64,000 nt of DNA from Dactylosporangium roseum (GTDB taxonomy: Bacteria; Actinomycetota; Actinomycetes; Mycobacteriales; Micromonosporaceae): NCBI RefSeq assembly GCF_025264685.1, contig NZ_CP073721.1, forward strand, positions 4,951,001-5,015,000, read 5' to 3'. Positions 16,259-25,874 of the stretch are shown one piece after another (the stretch's first letter is position 1; each line of letters starts with the position of its first letter). Below the pieces are notes generated by a model that ran no database searches, was not told the origin of the DNA, and saw nothing but the letters and a program-made list of their open reading frames with translations. The position numbers and the translations under genes were made by a program.

Positions 16259-18193
16259 ATGGGCGCGGTGGAATTGGGCGTCGACCTCGGGACTTCCAGC
16301 ACGGTCGCGTTTCTGCGCCGCGACGACGGCACGATCGAGCCGGTGCTCTTCGACGGCGCGCCGCTGCTGCCGTCCGCCGTCCACGCCGATCCCGGCGGCG
16401 AGCTGCTCGTCGGCCGGGACGCGCTGCACGCCGCGCGGGCCCGGCCGGAGCGCTTCGAGGGCAATCCGAAGCGGCGCATCGACGACGGCACCGTCTTCCT
16501 CGGCGCCGAGGTGGCGGTGGAGTCGCTGCTCGGCGCGCTGCTGCGCCGGGTCGCGGCCGAGGCGCGGCGCATCGGCGGCGCGGCGGTCACCAGCAGCACC
16601 GTCACCCATCCGGCCGCCTGGGGCGCCGCCCGGCGGGCCACCCTGCAACGGGCCGCGGCCGGTGCCGGGCTCGGCGCCGTGCGGCTGGTCCCCGAGCCGG
16701 TCGCCGCCGCCGCGTTCCACCTGCGCCGCCACGGCGCCGAGCCGGCCGACCTGCTCGTGTACGACCTGGGCGCCGGCACCTTCGACGTCGCCGTCGTCCG
16801 GCACTCCCCCGGCTCGGCGACGGCGCGGATGGAGGTGCTGTGCAGCGCCGGGCTGGACGACACCGGCGGCCAGGACGTCGACGCCGCGATCGTGGGCCTG
16901 CTGCGCAGCCGGTCCGGCGCGCCCGAGCTGTGGGCGCGGCTCGACAACCCCGCCACCGTCGCCGACCGGGCCGCCCGGCGGCAGTTGTGGGAGGACGTCC
17001 GCAACGCGAAGGAGATGCTCTCCCGGACGAGCTCGGCCACGCTGTACCTGCCGCTGCTCGACACCGACCAGCTTCTCACCCGTGACGAGCTGGAGCGGCT
17101 CGCCGCGCCGCTGATCCAGCGGACCGTCAACGCGATCGGCGCCACGCTGGCCGCCTGCCCGGTGCCGCTGCGCCCGCTCGGCGCCGTCATCCTGGTCGGC
17201 GGGGCGACCCGGATGCCGCTGGTCGCGACGATGCTGCACCGCGCGCTGGACATCCCGCCGACGATCATCGACCAGCCGGAGCTGGTCGTGGCCGCGGGCA
17301 GCCTCGACCCGATGGTGACCGGCCGGCCGGGCCCCGCGGAGCTGCCCGCCGGGTGGACGGGCCCGGTGCCGCTCTCGGGCGGCGAGCACTCGGGCGGGCT
17401 GTATCTCGCACCGGCGTCTCCCGCCTCCCCCGGTCCGATGCCGGCACCGGCCTCACCGCCGGGGATGTGGCACCCGGTGGCACCGCCCGCGGTCCCCCAG
17501 CCCGCGCCGCACGGCCCGTGGCCGCCGACGCCTGCCCAGCAAGGCCCGGCCCAGCAAGGCCCGGCCGGCGCCTGGCGGCCGATCCAGCCGCCGGCGCCCC
17601 ACCGGCCGCCACCGCCGGTCGCCGCGCCGCCACCGGCCGGGGTCACCCTCACCATCGTCGAGCTGCTCGAGCTCACCACCCCGCGGCACGAGGGCGTGAC
17701 CCTGCGCGGTCAGCTCCACGGCGGCTACGGTGTGGTCGAGCACGTCTTCCCGACCGACGAGGAAGGCCGCCTGCTCGTCTTCCCCGACACGGCGGCGCTG
17801 GCCCGATACGCGGCCCGCGACGCCTCCGACCCGCTCATCGCGACACCGCCGTGGCAGGTCCGCGCCGTCGGCTCCGACGACCAGCGGTACAACCTCGATC
17901 TGATCGTCGAGCACCTGAGCGGCCCGCCGGACCGGTGGCTGCCCAGCTTCGTCTGCCGCTGCCGGGACCTGTGCGCACAGCTCGCCGTGTTCCTCGGCCT
18001 GGCCGGCACGGACGACCTGATCGGCGAGCACTCCACGATCGACCGGGTCGACGCCGTCCTGCGCAGGCATCCCGCGGACGTCACCAGCCGCGGAGCCCGC
18101 CGCCGGCTGGCCCGGATCGACCAGGCCCAACTGGTGGAGGACTGGACCGATCTGCTGGCCCTGATCGACGCCGCGACGGTCAGGCCGCGCTAG
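16259..18193 (+). CDS. Hsp70-family ATPase with proline-rich linker and novel C-terminal domain
   Basis: In this 644-residue protein, residues 1-360 form an actin/Hsp70 ATPase: phosphate-1 loop LGVDLGTSSTVAFL, VTHPAAWGAARRATLQRAA, phosphate-2 loop LLVYDLGAGTFDVAVV and adenosine motif GAVILVGGATRMPLV. The normal DnaK peptide-binding domain is missing. In its place come a Pro/Ala-rich linker (about 375-460) with a duplicated QQGPA unit and a unique domain of about 180 residues (461-644; TIVELLELTTPRHEGVTL at its start). The ATG at 16259 lacks a ribosome site, and a TTGACA lies 22 bp before it, so the message may be leaderless. It stands directly before the FxSxx-COOH genes, but no shared operon is proven. 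Confidence 0.82.
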   Translation: MGAVELGVDLGTSSTVAFLRRDDGTIEPVLFDGAPLLPSAVHADPGGELLVGRDALHAARARPERFEGNPKRRIDDGTVFLGAEVAVESLLGALLRRVAAEARRIGGAAVTSSTVTHPAAWGAARRATLQRAAAGAGLGAVRLVPEPVAAAAFHLRRHGAEPADLLVYDLGAGTFDVAVVRHSPGSATARMEVLCSAGLDDTGGQDVDAAIVGLLRSRSGAPELWARLDNPATVADRAARRQLWEDVRNAKEMLSRTSSATLYLPLLDTDQLLTRDELERLAAPLIQRTVNAIGATLAACPVPLRPLGAVILVGGATRMPLVATMLHRALDIPPTIIDQPELVVAAGSLDPMVTGRPGPAELPAGWTGPVPLSGGEHSGGLYLAPASPASPGPMPAPASPPGMWHPVAPPAVPQPAPHGPWPPTPAQQGPAQQGPAGAWRPIQPPAPHRPPPPVAAPPPAGVTLTIVELLELTTPRHEGVTLRGQLHGGYGVVEHVFPTDEEGRLLVFPDTAALARYAARDASDPLIATPPWQVRAVGSDDQRYNLDLIVEHLSGPPDRWLPSFVCRCRDLCAQLAVFLGLAGTDDLIGEHSTIDRVDAVLRRHPADVTSRGARRRLARIDQAQLVEDWTDLLALIDAATVRPR

Positions 18194-18453
18194 CGGCTTC
18201 GCCCGCACGCCCACGCCCCGGCCGCTTTTCCGGATCCAGCACGCGCGTGCCGTGGTCGTGATGATATGGGCGTATCCGCCGCCGAGGGGACGAACCGATC
18301 ATGGCCGGTGCACGCGAGACACGGCACGCCGCGTCGACACCACAGACAAGATCACGTTCGGTGAGCGGTATGCTGCGCCGTCGGAAACTGTTTTGTCCAC
18401 TCGGATCAGTCGACCACATACCGGCTTGGCGCTGTAGGACCGGAGGTTCGTGC

Positions 18454-18630
18454 ATGACCGACGCGCCGGACGAGTACAGATCTGAACTTCTCAATCTTGT
18501 TGACGTGCCCATACTTGAGCTGACCGAGGTGACGCAGGCATCGCCGATACTCGCCCGCGCGTTGGAGCGGGTGATGGCCGACGTGGTGAGTGGACGTGAC
18601 CCGGTTGCTGGCTTCCAGAGCGCGATCTGA
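18454..18630 (+). CDS. fxsA: FxSxx-COOH protein, ribosomal peptide precursor
   Basis: This 58-residue acidic peptide ends in Phe54-Gln55-Ser56-Ala57-Ile58, the exact F-x-S-x-x-COOH signature of precursors modified by FxsB radical SAM enzymes. Family knowledge: such maturases join the aromatic ring of Phe to the Ser side-chain carbon, giving a three-residue cyclophane. The preceding residues (ELLNLVDVPILEL, LARALERVMADVV) form an amphipathic leader that the maturase would recognise. The ATG at 18454 has GGAGGT 7 bases upstream, and a longer in-frame ATG at 18301 has none. Its last 41 bases overlap the start of fxsB. The 260 bp before it are comparatively AT-rich at 18385-18425, where its promoter should lie. 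Confidence 0.9.
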   Translation: MTDAPDEYRSELLNLVDVPILELTEVTQASPILARALERVMADVVSGRDPVAGFQSAI

Positions 18631-19789
18631 CCCCACACTCGTGCCGGTGCCGTTCCGGCAGTTCGTCCTCAAGCTGCACAGTCGCTGCAACCTGGCCTGC
18701 GATTACTGCTACGTCTACGAGATGGCGGACAGTTCGTGGCGGGGCCGGCCGCGGGTCATGCCGCCGGAGACCGTCGACCGCACCGCGTACCGCATCGCCG
18801 AGCACGTCTCGGCCCACCGGCTCCCCGCGGTCGAGGTCGTCCTCCACGGCGGTGAACCGTTGCTCGCCGGCGCCGACGCGGTCCGGCACGTCGCCGCGGC
18901 GGTCCGGCAGGCGTTGCCGCCCGGCGTGGCGCTGGACATCACCGTGCAGACCAACGGCACGCTGCTCGACCACGCGATGCTCGACGTGCTCCGCGACCTC
19001 GGCGTCCGCGTCGGCGTGTCGCTCGACGGCACCCCCGGCGGCCAGGACCGGCATCGGCGGTTCCCGGACGGCCGTGGCAGCCACGCCGTCGTCGCCGACG
19101 CGCTGCGCCGGCTGCGCCGCCCCGAAAACCGGCGGCTCTACGCCGGGCTCCTTGCGGTCGTCGACCTCGACGAGGACCCGGTCGCGGCCTACGAGGCGCT
19201 GCTGGCCCACGAGCCGCCGCGCATGGACTTCCTGCTCCCGCACGGCAACTGGAGCGTCCCGCCGCCGGGCAGGACGGCGGACCAGGCGCAGACCCCCTAC
19301 GGCGACTGGCTGGCGGCCGTGTTCGACCGCTGGTACGACGCGCCGCGGCCGGAGACCGGCGTGCGGCTGTTCGAGGAGATCCTGTCCGCGCTCCTGGGCG
19401 GCGCCAGCCGTACCGAGCAGATCGGCCTGAGCCCGGTGACCCTCCTCGTCGTGGAGAGTGACGGCACGCTCGAGCAGGTCGACACGTTGCGCTCGGCGTT
19501 CGAGGGGGCCGCGGTCACCGGCCTCAACGTCTTCGACCACCGGTTCGACGCGGCCCTGACCCACCCCGACATCCTGGCCAGGCAGGGAGGCGTGGCGGGG
19601 CTCGCGGAGGCCTGCCGGCGATGCGACCTCGTCCGGGTGTGCGGCGGCGGGTACTACCCGCACCGGTACCGCGCCGGTGCCGGGTTCCGGAACCCGTCCG
19701 TGTACTGCGCCGACCTGTACCGGATCGTCTCGCACGTCAGAGCCCGGGTCGGCGCCGACCTGGCCCGCCTGGCCGCGGGACGGTCGTGA
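18590..19789 (+). CDS. fxsB: FxsB-family radical SAM/SPASM peptide maturase
   Basis: This 399-residue enzyme is predicted to use S-adenosylmethionine and iron-sulfur clusters to modify the FQSAI tail of the preceding peptide. The SAM-cluster motif CNLACDYCY gives Cys33, Cys37 and Cys40. The SAM-binding glycine-rich region is VVLHGGEPLL, and a C-terminal SPASM-type cluster region has Cys342, Cys345, Cys351 and Cys373. It begins at a GTG inside fxsA and its stop overlaps the next start (GTGA), so peptide, maturase and HExxH enzyme are translationally linked. A GTG at 18596 is an alternative start. Confidence 0.93.
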   Translation: MDVTRLLASRARSDPTLVPVPFRQFVLKLHSRCNLACDYCYVYEMADSSWRGRPRVMPPETVDRTAYRIAEHVSAHRLPAVEVVLHGGEPLLAGADAVRHVAAAVRQALPPGVALDITVQTNGTLLDHAMLDVLRDLGVRVGVSLDGTPGGQDRHRRFPDGRGSHAVVADALRRLRRPENRRLYAGLLAVVDLDEDPVAAYEALLAHEPPRMDFLLPHGNWSVPPPGRTADQAQTPYGDWLAAVFDRWYDAPRPETGVRLFEEILSALLGGASRTEQIGLSPVTLLVVESDGTLEQVDTLRSAFEGAAVTGLNVFDHRFDAALTHPDILARQGGVAGLAEACRRCDLVRVCGGGYYPHRYRAGAGFRNPSVYCADLYRIVSHVRARVGADLARLAAGRS

Positions 19790-21552
19790 TCGGCACCGTC
19801 CACCGGCTGCCGGCGAGCACGTTCGACGCGGTCGCGGCCGGCCGGTTCGACGGCACGGCGAGCGGGATCCTTCGCGCCGGCCAGTTCAGCCGCCACCTGC
19901 TGCTGGTGCGCGGCCTGGTCGACGCCGCCCGCGACCGCTTCCCGGGGCGGCGCGGGAGCATCGACGACGCGCTGGGGGTACTCGCGGAGGCACAGGCCGC
20001 CGATCCGGCGTCGTTCGCCGCGGTGGTCGGTTATCCCTACGTCGGTAGCTGGGCGGCACACACGCTGCAGCGGATCGCCACCGGCGCCGAGGACGCGGAG
20101 CGCCACGTCGGCCAGTTACAGGCCATCGCGGCGGCCGCGGCCGTGCGGTCCGGCCTGCGCACGCCGGTGACGGTGCCGGCGCCGGGCGGGACCGTGCACC
20201 TGCCGACGCTCGGCTCGGCGTGGGGCGGGTCGCCGGGACCGGCGACGGTCCTGGCCGGGCAGCCCGCCTCGGTGCGCTTCGCGGACCGGACGGTCCGCAT
20301 CCCGGTCGGGGCCGCCGACAGCGACGGGTGGCACGCGCTGCGGCCGATCGGATCGGACGGGGCGGTGCTCGACGACCTGCACGCCTACCGGGTGCCGGCC
20401 AGCCTGGTGCCGACCCCGCGCCTCGGCCCGCGGCAGCACGCGGACTGGAGCCGGCTGCACCGCTCGGCCGAGCGGCGGCTGGTCGCCCGCAGCCCGGCGG
20501 CGGCCGGCCTGCTGCCACTGCTCAAGGCGGTGACGCCGCTCGAAGGCAGCGGAGGACTCCGGGGCCTCAGCGCGACATCCCGGCACGCCTTCGGGTCGAT
20601 CGTCCTCACCCCGCCGGACGGACCGGCCGGATTCGCCGCCACGCTCGCGCACGAGTTGCGCCACGCGGCCTTGAACGCGCTGCTCGATCTGGTACCGCTG
20701 ATCGAGCCCGATTCCACGCGGCGGTACTACTCGCCGTGGCGTCGTGATCCCCGGCCGCTGCACGGAATCCTGCACGGCGCGTACGCGTTCCTCGGTGTTC
20801 TCGAGTACTGGCGCGGTGAAGGCGAGCGCGGCGGGCGCACCGGGTTCGAGCTCGCCCGTACCGCGGAACAGGTGGTCACCGCGATCGACACGCTGGAGCG
20901 GTCCGGACGGCTCCTGCCGGCCGGCGAACGCTTCCTGGCGGGCCTGCGCCGATCGCTGGCACGCGACGGGCAGGCCGACGTCGACGAGCCCGCCGCGACC
21001 GCGGCGCACCGGGCCGTCGAGGAGCACCGGCTGGCCTGGCGGCTGCGGCATCTGCGGCCCGATCCGGTCGCCGTCGCCGAGCTGGCCGCGGGCTGGGCCG
21101 CGGGCCACGACCGGCCGGGCGCGACACCGGCGGCGACGCTCGCCGAGTCCACCGACCCGTTCGTCGAGAGCGGCCGCACGGCGCTGCTCGCCCATGCCGC
21201 CAAGGACGCCGCGTGGGTCGGCAGCTTGCGGGACCGGCCGGAGGAGGCCTTCAGCCGGTGGCCCGACCTGCTGGACGGTGACCTGGCACTGGCGACCGGC
21301 GACCTGCTGTCCGCGGCACGGCGGTACGGCGAACGGATCGCCACGGCACCGGACGACCTCGACGCCTGGAGCGGCCTGGCCGTGACGAGCACCGAGCCGA
21401 TCTGGAGCCGCCGCCCCGAGCTCGTCCAGGCCGTGCACCGGTGCCTCTTGCGGGACGGGCGACCGGCACCCGTCCACGACCTCGCCCGCTGGCTCACCCC
21501 GCTCGCCGACGCCTACATCGGCGGCGGCTCCAGGTCGAGCTCGAACCGGTAG
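19786..21552 (+). CDS. HExxH-motif peptide-modification enzyme of FxsB clusters
   Basis: This 588-residue protein carries HELRH at residues 289-293, inside LAHELRHAALNALLDL, the landmark of the HEXXH-motif family that accompanies FxsB. Related HExxH proteins have been reported as 2-oxoglutarate-dependent peptide beta-hydroxylases, which is the best functional guess; hydrolysis of the peptide is the older alternative. The C-terminal half is helical, with EEHRLAWRLRHLRPDP and repeat-like segments. GTG start overlaps the fxsB stop by 4 bp. The last 40 bp overlap the convergent fxsT gene tail-to-tail, so the two opposing transcripts may interfere. Confidence 0.82.
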   Translation: MIGTVHRLPASTFDAVAAGRFDGTASGILRAGQFSRHLLLVRGLVDAARDRFPGRRGSIDDALGVLAEAQAADPASFAAVVGYPYVGSWAAHTLQRIATGAEDAERHVGQLQAIAAAAAVRSGLRTPVTVPAPGGTVHLPTLGSAWGGSPGPATVLAGQPASVRFADRTVRIPVGAADSDGWHALRPIGSDGAVLDDLHAYRVPASLVPTPRLGPRQHADWSRLHRSAERRLVARSPAAAGLLPLLKAVTPLEGSGGLRGLSATSRHAFGSIVLTPPDGPAGFAATLAHELRHAALNALLDLVPLIEPDSTRRYYSPWRRDPRPLHGILHGAYAFLGVLEYWRGEGERGGRTGFELARTAEQVVTAIDTLERSGRLLPAGERFLAGLRRSLARDGQADVDEPAATAAHRAVEEHRLAWRLRHLRPDPVAVAELAAGWAAGHDRPGATPAATLAESTDPFVESGRTALLAHAAKDAAWVGSLRDRPEEAFSRWPDLLDGDLALATGDLLSAARRYGERIATAPDDLDAWSGLAVTSTEPIWSRRPELVQAVHRCLLRDGRPAPVHDLARWLTPLADAYIGGGSRSSSNR

Positions 21553-24500
21553 CCCTCACGCGCCCCGAGCAGCTCCGGGTGCTCGGGGTAGGAGTGCTCG
21601 CGCAGGGCCCGGCCGACCTCGTCGCGCAGCGCCGTCCCGCCGGCGAGGTCGCCCGTCGCGATCAGGTCGAGCGCGTAATTGTGCTGGCAGCCGAGGGCGT
21701 ACGGGTGCGCGCCGTACCGCTGGTAGAAGCGATCGGCCGCCAGCCGCGAGTGCTCCAGGGCCTCCAGCGGCCGGCCGAGCGCGGTGAGGTCGTTGGCGAG
21801 GTTGTTGGCGCAGCAGAGCAGCGGCGGGTGGTCCTCGGGCGCGCCGTGCCGCCGCAGCCGGTCCATCGTGTCCAGGTTGAGCCGCCGGGCCCCCTCGGCG
21901 TCGCCGTTGAGCCGCATCGCGATGGCGAGGTTGATCGCGCAGATGAGGGTGAACGGGTGGTCCGGCGCGAAGTGGTCCCGGTAGTGGCGCAGCGCGGCCT
22001 CGCCGAGGCGCACCGCCTCGGCGTACTCGCCGTTGACGCGCAGGGTGTTGCTCAGCGTCATCTGCGTGGAGAGGGTGTGCTCGTGGTTCGGCCCGAACCG
22101 GATCCGGTGCTTGCGGTAGTTCTCCTCGGCGATGCTGCGTGACTCGACGTAGTCGCCGAGCTTGCGCAGGAGGATCGCCTGGGTGCGCAGGGCGAGCAGA
22201 TAGTTCGGGTTCTCGACGCCGACGGTCGCACGGTGGCCCGGCAGGTACTCCTCCAGGCGGGTCCGCGCGTCCTGGTACTCGCCGAGGCCGTACAGGTCGC
22301 GGACGATGTTGGCGTTGACCTCGTAGTCGAACGGATCGAGCTTGTCGTCGACGAAGTCCTGGCGAACCCGGAAGGCCTCCAGGTCGAGCTCCAGCGCCCG
22401 GTCGAACTCGAACAGCAACCGGTGGTCGATGGCGAGGTTGTTGAGCGCGCGGGCCAGGTTCAGCAGGTTCGCCCGGATGGGTTCCTGCCGCCGGATGCGC
22501 TCCAGATTCTGGGTGTCGTGGTCGCGCGCCGCGTGCAAGTCGCCGCTGTTCCGCAGGTCGGCACCGACGCTCAGACCCACGAGCAGGACGTAGGGGTGGT
22601 CGGGGCCGAACCGCTCCCCGGTGAGGAGCAGGTGGTAGGTCCGCTGGTTGAGCTCGCGGGCCGCGTCGGCGTCACCGACGGACCGCAGGGCGTTGGCGAG
22701 GTACCGGTCGGCCAGCAGCTTCGGCTCGTCCCACTGCTCCGGCGGGCCGAGCCGCCGCTCCCAGGCGCGGCAGACCCGTTCGGCCAGTTCCCGGCTCGAC
22801 TCGTACTCCCCCCGCTGGTACTTGAAGCGGATCTGCTGCAGCAGCAGCTCGCGGACGTCCGGGTGGTCGTCCTCGAGTATGCCGTCGTCGAGCGCGTACA
22901 GCACGTGCGGTGCCAGCTCGCTGTGCCGGCGCCACGTGCTGGCCCGGTCCGGGAAGCCGGGGGTCGCCCGGGCGAGAATGCCCGCCCTGGCCTGCCGCAG
23001 TTCGCGCCGGCGGCCGGGCTCCGTCTCGTCCCGGATGACGGCCTGCACGAGCCGGTGCACCACGAGTGCCCGGTTCACCGGGTCGAGCCGGGCGAGACCG
23101 TACCGGATGACCTCTTGCACCGTCGTGTTCCGCAACACCGGGTCGCCCAGCGCGTCGCGCAGCGGCGCGGGCACGTCGTCGCCGCTGCCGCGGGCGAGCA
23201 TGTCCACCGAGATCGGCTCCGGGCTGAAGTACGCCATCAGCTCCATGAGCTGCGCCGCGGCGGGCGAGGTGCGGTTGAGCCGTTCGATCGAGACCCGCCA
23301 GGTCACCGCGACCGGCATCGCGTAGTGCCCGGACGCGTGCTGTTGCAGCAGCCGCTCGCGATGTTCGCGGAACAACTGCAGGTATTCGCCGCCGGGCATC
23401 GCGCTGCCCTCGTGCCAGGCCGCCGCCTGTTCGAGCGCCAACGGAAGATCGCCGAGCTCCTCGGCGATCTCGTCGGCGTCCTCGCGGCCCAGGGTGGGTG
23501 CGCGGCGCAGCAGCATGCGGACGCTCTCCTCGCGGGTGAACACGTCCACCTCGATCACCGGACCGCGGTTCGCCCACCCGATGTCCCGCGACGTGATCAG
23601 CACATGGTGCGTCGGCATGGGAAGGTAGTCGTCGACCGTCGCGATGTCGTCGGCGTTGTCGTAGACCAGCAACCAGCGACTGTACGGCTCGCCCCTGCGC
23701 AGCGCCTCGAGCACGTTGTGGACCGCGGCGGCCCGGTCGACGGTCGAGAGGCCCAGCCGCTCGGCGAGGCGGACCAGGGCGTCGCGGATCGCCGACGCCT
23801 CGTGCGCCGGAACCCACCAGACCAGGTCGTATTCGGCGCGGTACCGGTAGGCGTACTCGGTGGCGAGCTGGGTCTTGCCGACGCCGCCGAGGCCGTGCAA
23901 CGCGTTGGGCAGCACGGCGGTGACCGAGACGGCGAGCTGGTCGTGGAGCTGCTCGAGCAGCGTCTCACGACCGGTGAAGTTGGGGTTCTTCGGCGGCACC
24001 CCACCCCACACCGCCGGGATCTTCCGGAGGTGACCTTCCACTGGTTGTCCCTCGAGGCCGTGCCCGATCACGTCGCCCCCCACATGCTCGTCGCGGTCGA
24101 TGCCTCTATCGTCCCTCGCCGGGGCCGTTCGTGGGGAGGCAACGTCGAGGCCGGACGCGACCGGTTCGGCCGCGGTCTCCCGGGCCACCGTCGCCCGGGC
24201 GATCCGCACCCGGTGCTCCCAGTCGGCGACGGCCTTCGCGTACTGGCCGCCGAGGCCGCGCAGAAAGTCGGCGTTCAGCCGCGCGAGCACCGGCGCGTCC
24301 GACGACGCCGCGAGTTCGGGGGCGCTCACGAAGGCGAGGAAGTCCAGCGGCGAGCCCTCGTTCGCCTGGAAGTAGTTGAAGATGATCTCGACGATCTCCC
24401 GCCGCGTGCTCCGGGCGAGGCCGAAGACCAGCTCGGCCCGGATCACCGGGTCCATGTGGTATTCGACGTCGAACGGGTGGCCGCGCTCGGCGACCCGCTG

Positions 24501-25874
24501 CGGCTCGAGCAGCCCGCTCGCCACGATCTCGGCCAGCGCCGTCGGCGGCGCGTCGGGCACCACGATCCGGTGCATGAGCCGGATGATCGGTTTCCGCAGC
24601 GGCACGGCGGCAAGGTGGGTGGCGAGCTTGAAGGTCTGCGACGGCAGCAGGCGGGCCTGCGCGAGCCGCTCCTCCCGCGACGGGGGCAGCGGCGGCACCG
24701 CCTCGATGGGGCTCAGCGTCGAGCCGTCGGCGTAGAAGGCCGCGGCGCGCACCCGCTGCCCGCTCCCGCCGACCAGCCGCGCCCACGCGCCCAGTCCCCG
24801 GGCGCTGAACTCGAACAGCGGGATCGCGGCGCGCCGAGGTGGACCGGCCGCCGGATCGACGGACTCGAGGTCCAGGTCGCGGAAGCCCACCCGGGCGGCC
24901 GGTGTCGCCGGCGCCGCCGAGTGGAACTCGAGTTGGGAGACGGGAATTCGGCCACGACCCCAGACGCGCTGGGGCAGCGAGTGGATGATGGCCACGGGCG
25001 CGGTCGTGGCCAACCGCGCCAGCACCGCGGACATCCGGCCGTCCGCCCAGGCCTCGCCCAGGCAGTCGCTGAACACGATCACCGCCGTCTCACCGGCGGG
25101 GTCGAGCAGCGACGCCGGGCTCCGCAAGGCCGGCGGCTCGGTCGCCGCGGTGGCGAACCTGACCGGGCCGGGCCGCCCCGGGTCCATGAACCGCAACTCG
25201 ACGCGGCGGAACGCGGCGGAACGGCGGAACAGAGCCACCAGCTCGGCCACGGTGTCCGGCCACATCCACATCGTGGTGCCGACGTCGAACAGCACGGTGA
25301 GCTGGAGTCGCTGCTCGGCTCGGGGCCGGACCACCGGGAGGACGATCCGGGTCCGCGCGGTGCGGTCCACCGTCAGCCACTCGTCGAGCACCCGGTCGGA
25401 TCGTGACGGCTGGCGCAGCCGCAGCGGCCGCAACGCCCGGGCCAGCCCCTGAGCGTCCGGCAGTGCCGCCACCGTCGGCAGCCGGATGGGCTCCCCCGGG
25501 CTCTCCCCCAGCCGCCCGAGCACCGGCGGCAGGCGCACCTCGACCGACGAAGGGGCCGCCAGGGTCTCCGGCGGCTCCCCGTCGGCCGCCGGCGGCGCCT
25601 GCCGGTCGTCCTGCTGCCGCAAGCCGTCCCCCGGCTCGGACGGCCCCTCGTCCACCGGCGGCAGGTCCGCCGGGCCGGCGGCGCGGTCCGCGGGGGTCGT
25701 GTCCTCCGGCGGCCCGGCACCGTCCCGCTCCTCCGTGCCGGGTGGCGCGGGCAGCCCGGCGCCGGCCTCCGGTGCGGCACTCAGGTGCTGGGCGAGCCAG
25801 AGCACGTCGGCGATGTCACGAGCGGTCAGCGCTGGGTCGATCGTGACCAGTTGCTTGATCAACCAGTCGAGCAT
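21513..25874 (-). CDS. fxsT: FxSxx-COOH system protein: SAV_2336 domain, NB-ARC ATPase, TPR array
   Basis: This 1453-residue protein joins three parts. Residues 1-600 match the SAV_2336 N-terminal module: LDWLIKQLVTIDPALTARDIADVLWLAQHL, an acidic Pro-rich linker, then a vWA-like fold with LTVLFDVGTTMWMWPDTV and a KLATHLAAVPLRKPIIRLMH helix. Residues 615-900 form a STAND/NB-ARC NTPase: NFTGRE entry motif, P-loop GLGGVGKTQLA near 663, Walker B WLLVYDNADD near 735 and LGDLPLALEQAAAW. Residues 1000-1440 are TPR repeats of about 42 residues (for example ALRHYRDHFAPDHPFTLICAINLA). STAND proteins switch on by NTP-driven oligomerisation after the repeats sense a ligand. The ATG overlaps the MoxR stop by one base, so it closes the 26.9-21.5 kb operon. 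Confidence 0.9.
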   Translation of the reverse strand: MLDWLIKQLVTIDPALTARDIADVLWLAQHLSAAPEAGAGLPAPPGTEERDGAGPPEDTTPADRAAGPADLPPVDEGPSEPGDGLRQQDDRQAPPAADGEPPETLAAPSSVEVRLPPVLGRLGESPGEPIRLPTVAALPDAQGLARALRPLRLRQPSRSDRVLDEWLTVDRTARTRIVLPVVRPRAEQRLQLTVLFDVGTTMWMWPDTVAELVALFRRSAAFRRVELRFMDPGRPGPVRFATAATEPPALRSPASLLDPAGETAVIVFSDCLGEAWADGRMSAVLARLATTAPVAIIHSLPQRVWGRGRIPVSQLEFHSAAPATPAARVGFRDLDLESVDPAAGPPRRAAIPLFEFSARGLGAWARLVGGSGQRVRAAAFYADGSTLSPIEAVPPLPPSREERLAQARLLPSQTFKLATHLAAVPLRKPIIRLMHRIVVPDAPPTALAEIVASGLLEPQRVAERGHPFDVEYHMDPVIRAELVFGLARSTRREIVEIIFNYFQANEGSPLDFLAFVSAPELAASSDAPVLARLNADFLRGLGGQYAKAVADWEHRVRIARATVARETAAEPVASGLDVASPRTAPARDDRGIDRDEHVGGDVIGHGLEGQPVEGHLRKIPAVWGGVPPKNPNFTGRETLLEQLHDQLAVSVTAVLPNALHGLGGVGKTQLATEYAYRYRAEYDLVWWVPAHEASAIRDALVRLAERLGLSTVDRAAAVHNVLEALRRGEPYSRWLLVYDNADDIATVDDYLPMPTHHVLITSRDIGWANRGPVIEVDVFTREESVRMLLRRAPTLGREDADEIAEELGDLPLALEQAAAWHEGSAMPGGEYLQLFREHRERLLQQHASGHYAMPVAVTWRVSIERLNRTSPAAAQLMELMAYFSPEPISVDMLARGSGDDVPAPLRDALGDPVLRNTTVQEVIRYGLARLDPVNRALVVHRLVQAVIRDETEPGRRRELRQARAGILARATPGFPDRASTWRRHSELAPHVLYALDDGILEDDHPDVRELLLQQIRFKYQRGEYESSRELAERVCRAWERRLGPPEQWDEPKLLADRYLANALRSVGDADAARELNQRTYHLLLTGERFGPDHPYVLLVGLSVGADLRNSGDLHAARDHDTQNLERIRRQEPIRANLLNLARALNNLAIDHRLLFEFDRALELDLEAFRVRQDFVDDKLDPFDYEVNANIVRDLYGLGEYQDARTRLEEYLPGHRATVGVENPNYLLALRTQAILLRKLGDYVESRSIAEENYRKHRIRFGPNHEHTLSTQMTLSNTLRVNGEYAEAVRLGEAALRHYRDHFAPDHPFTLICAINLAIAMRLNGDAEGARRLNLDTMDRLRRHGAPEDHPPLLCCANNLANDLTALGRPLEALEHSRLAADRFYQRYGAHPYALGCQHNYALDLIATGDLAGGTALRDEVGRALREHSYPEHPELLGAREGYRFELDLEPPPM

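Noticed and set aside
17540..17575. Tandem DNA repeat in the Hsp70 linker (CAGCAAGGCCCGGCC twice)
   Set aside because: It is a simple in-frame duplication in a proline-rich linker, already explained by the gene.
22233..25406. A 1057-codon open frame on the plus strand opposite fxsT
   Set aside because: It has Arg/Val/Gln-rich shadow composition and no domain; the minus strand encodes clear NB-ARC and TPR motifs over the same bases.
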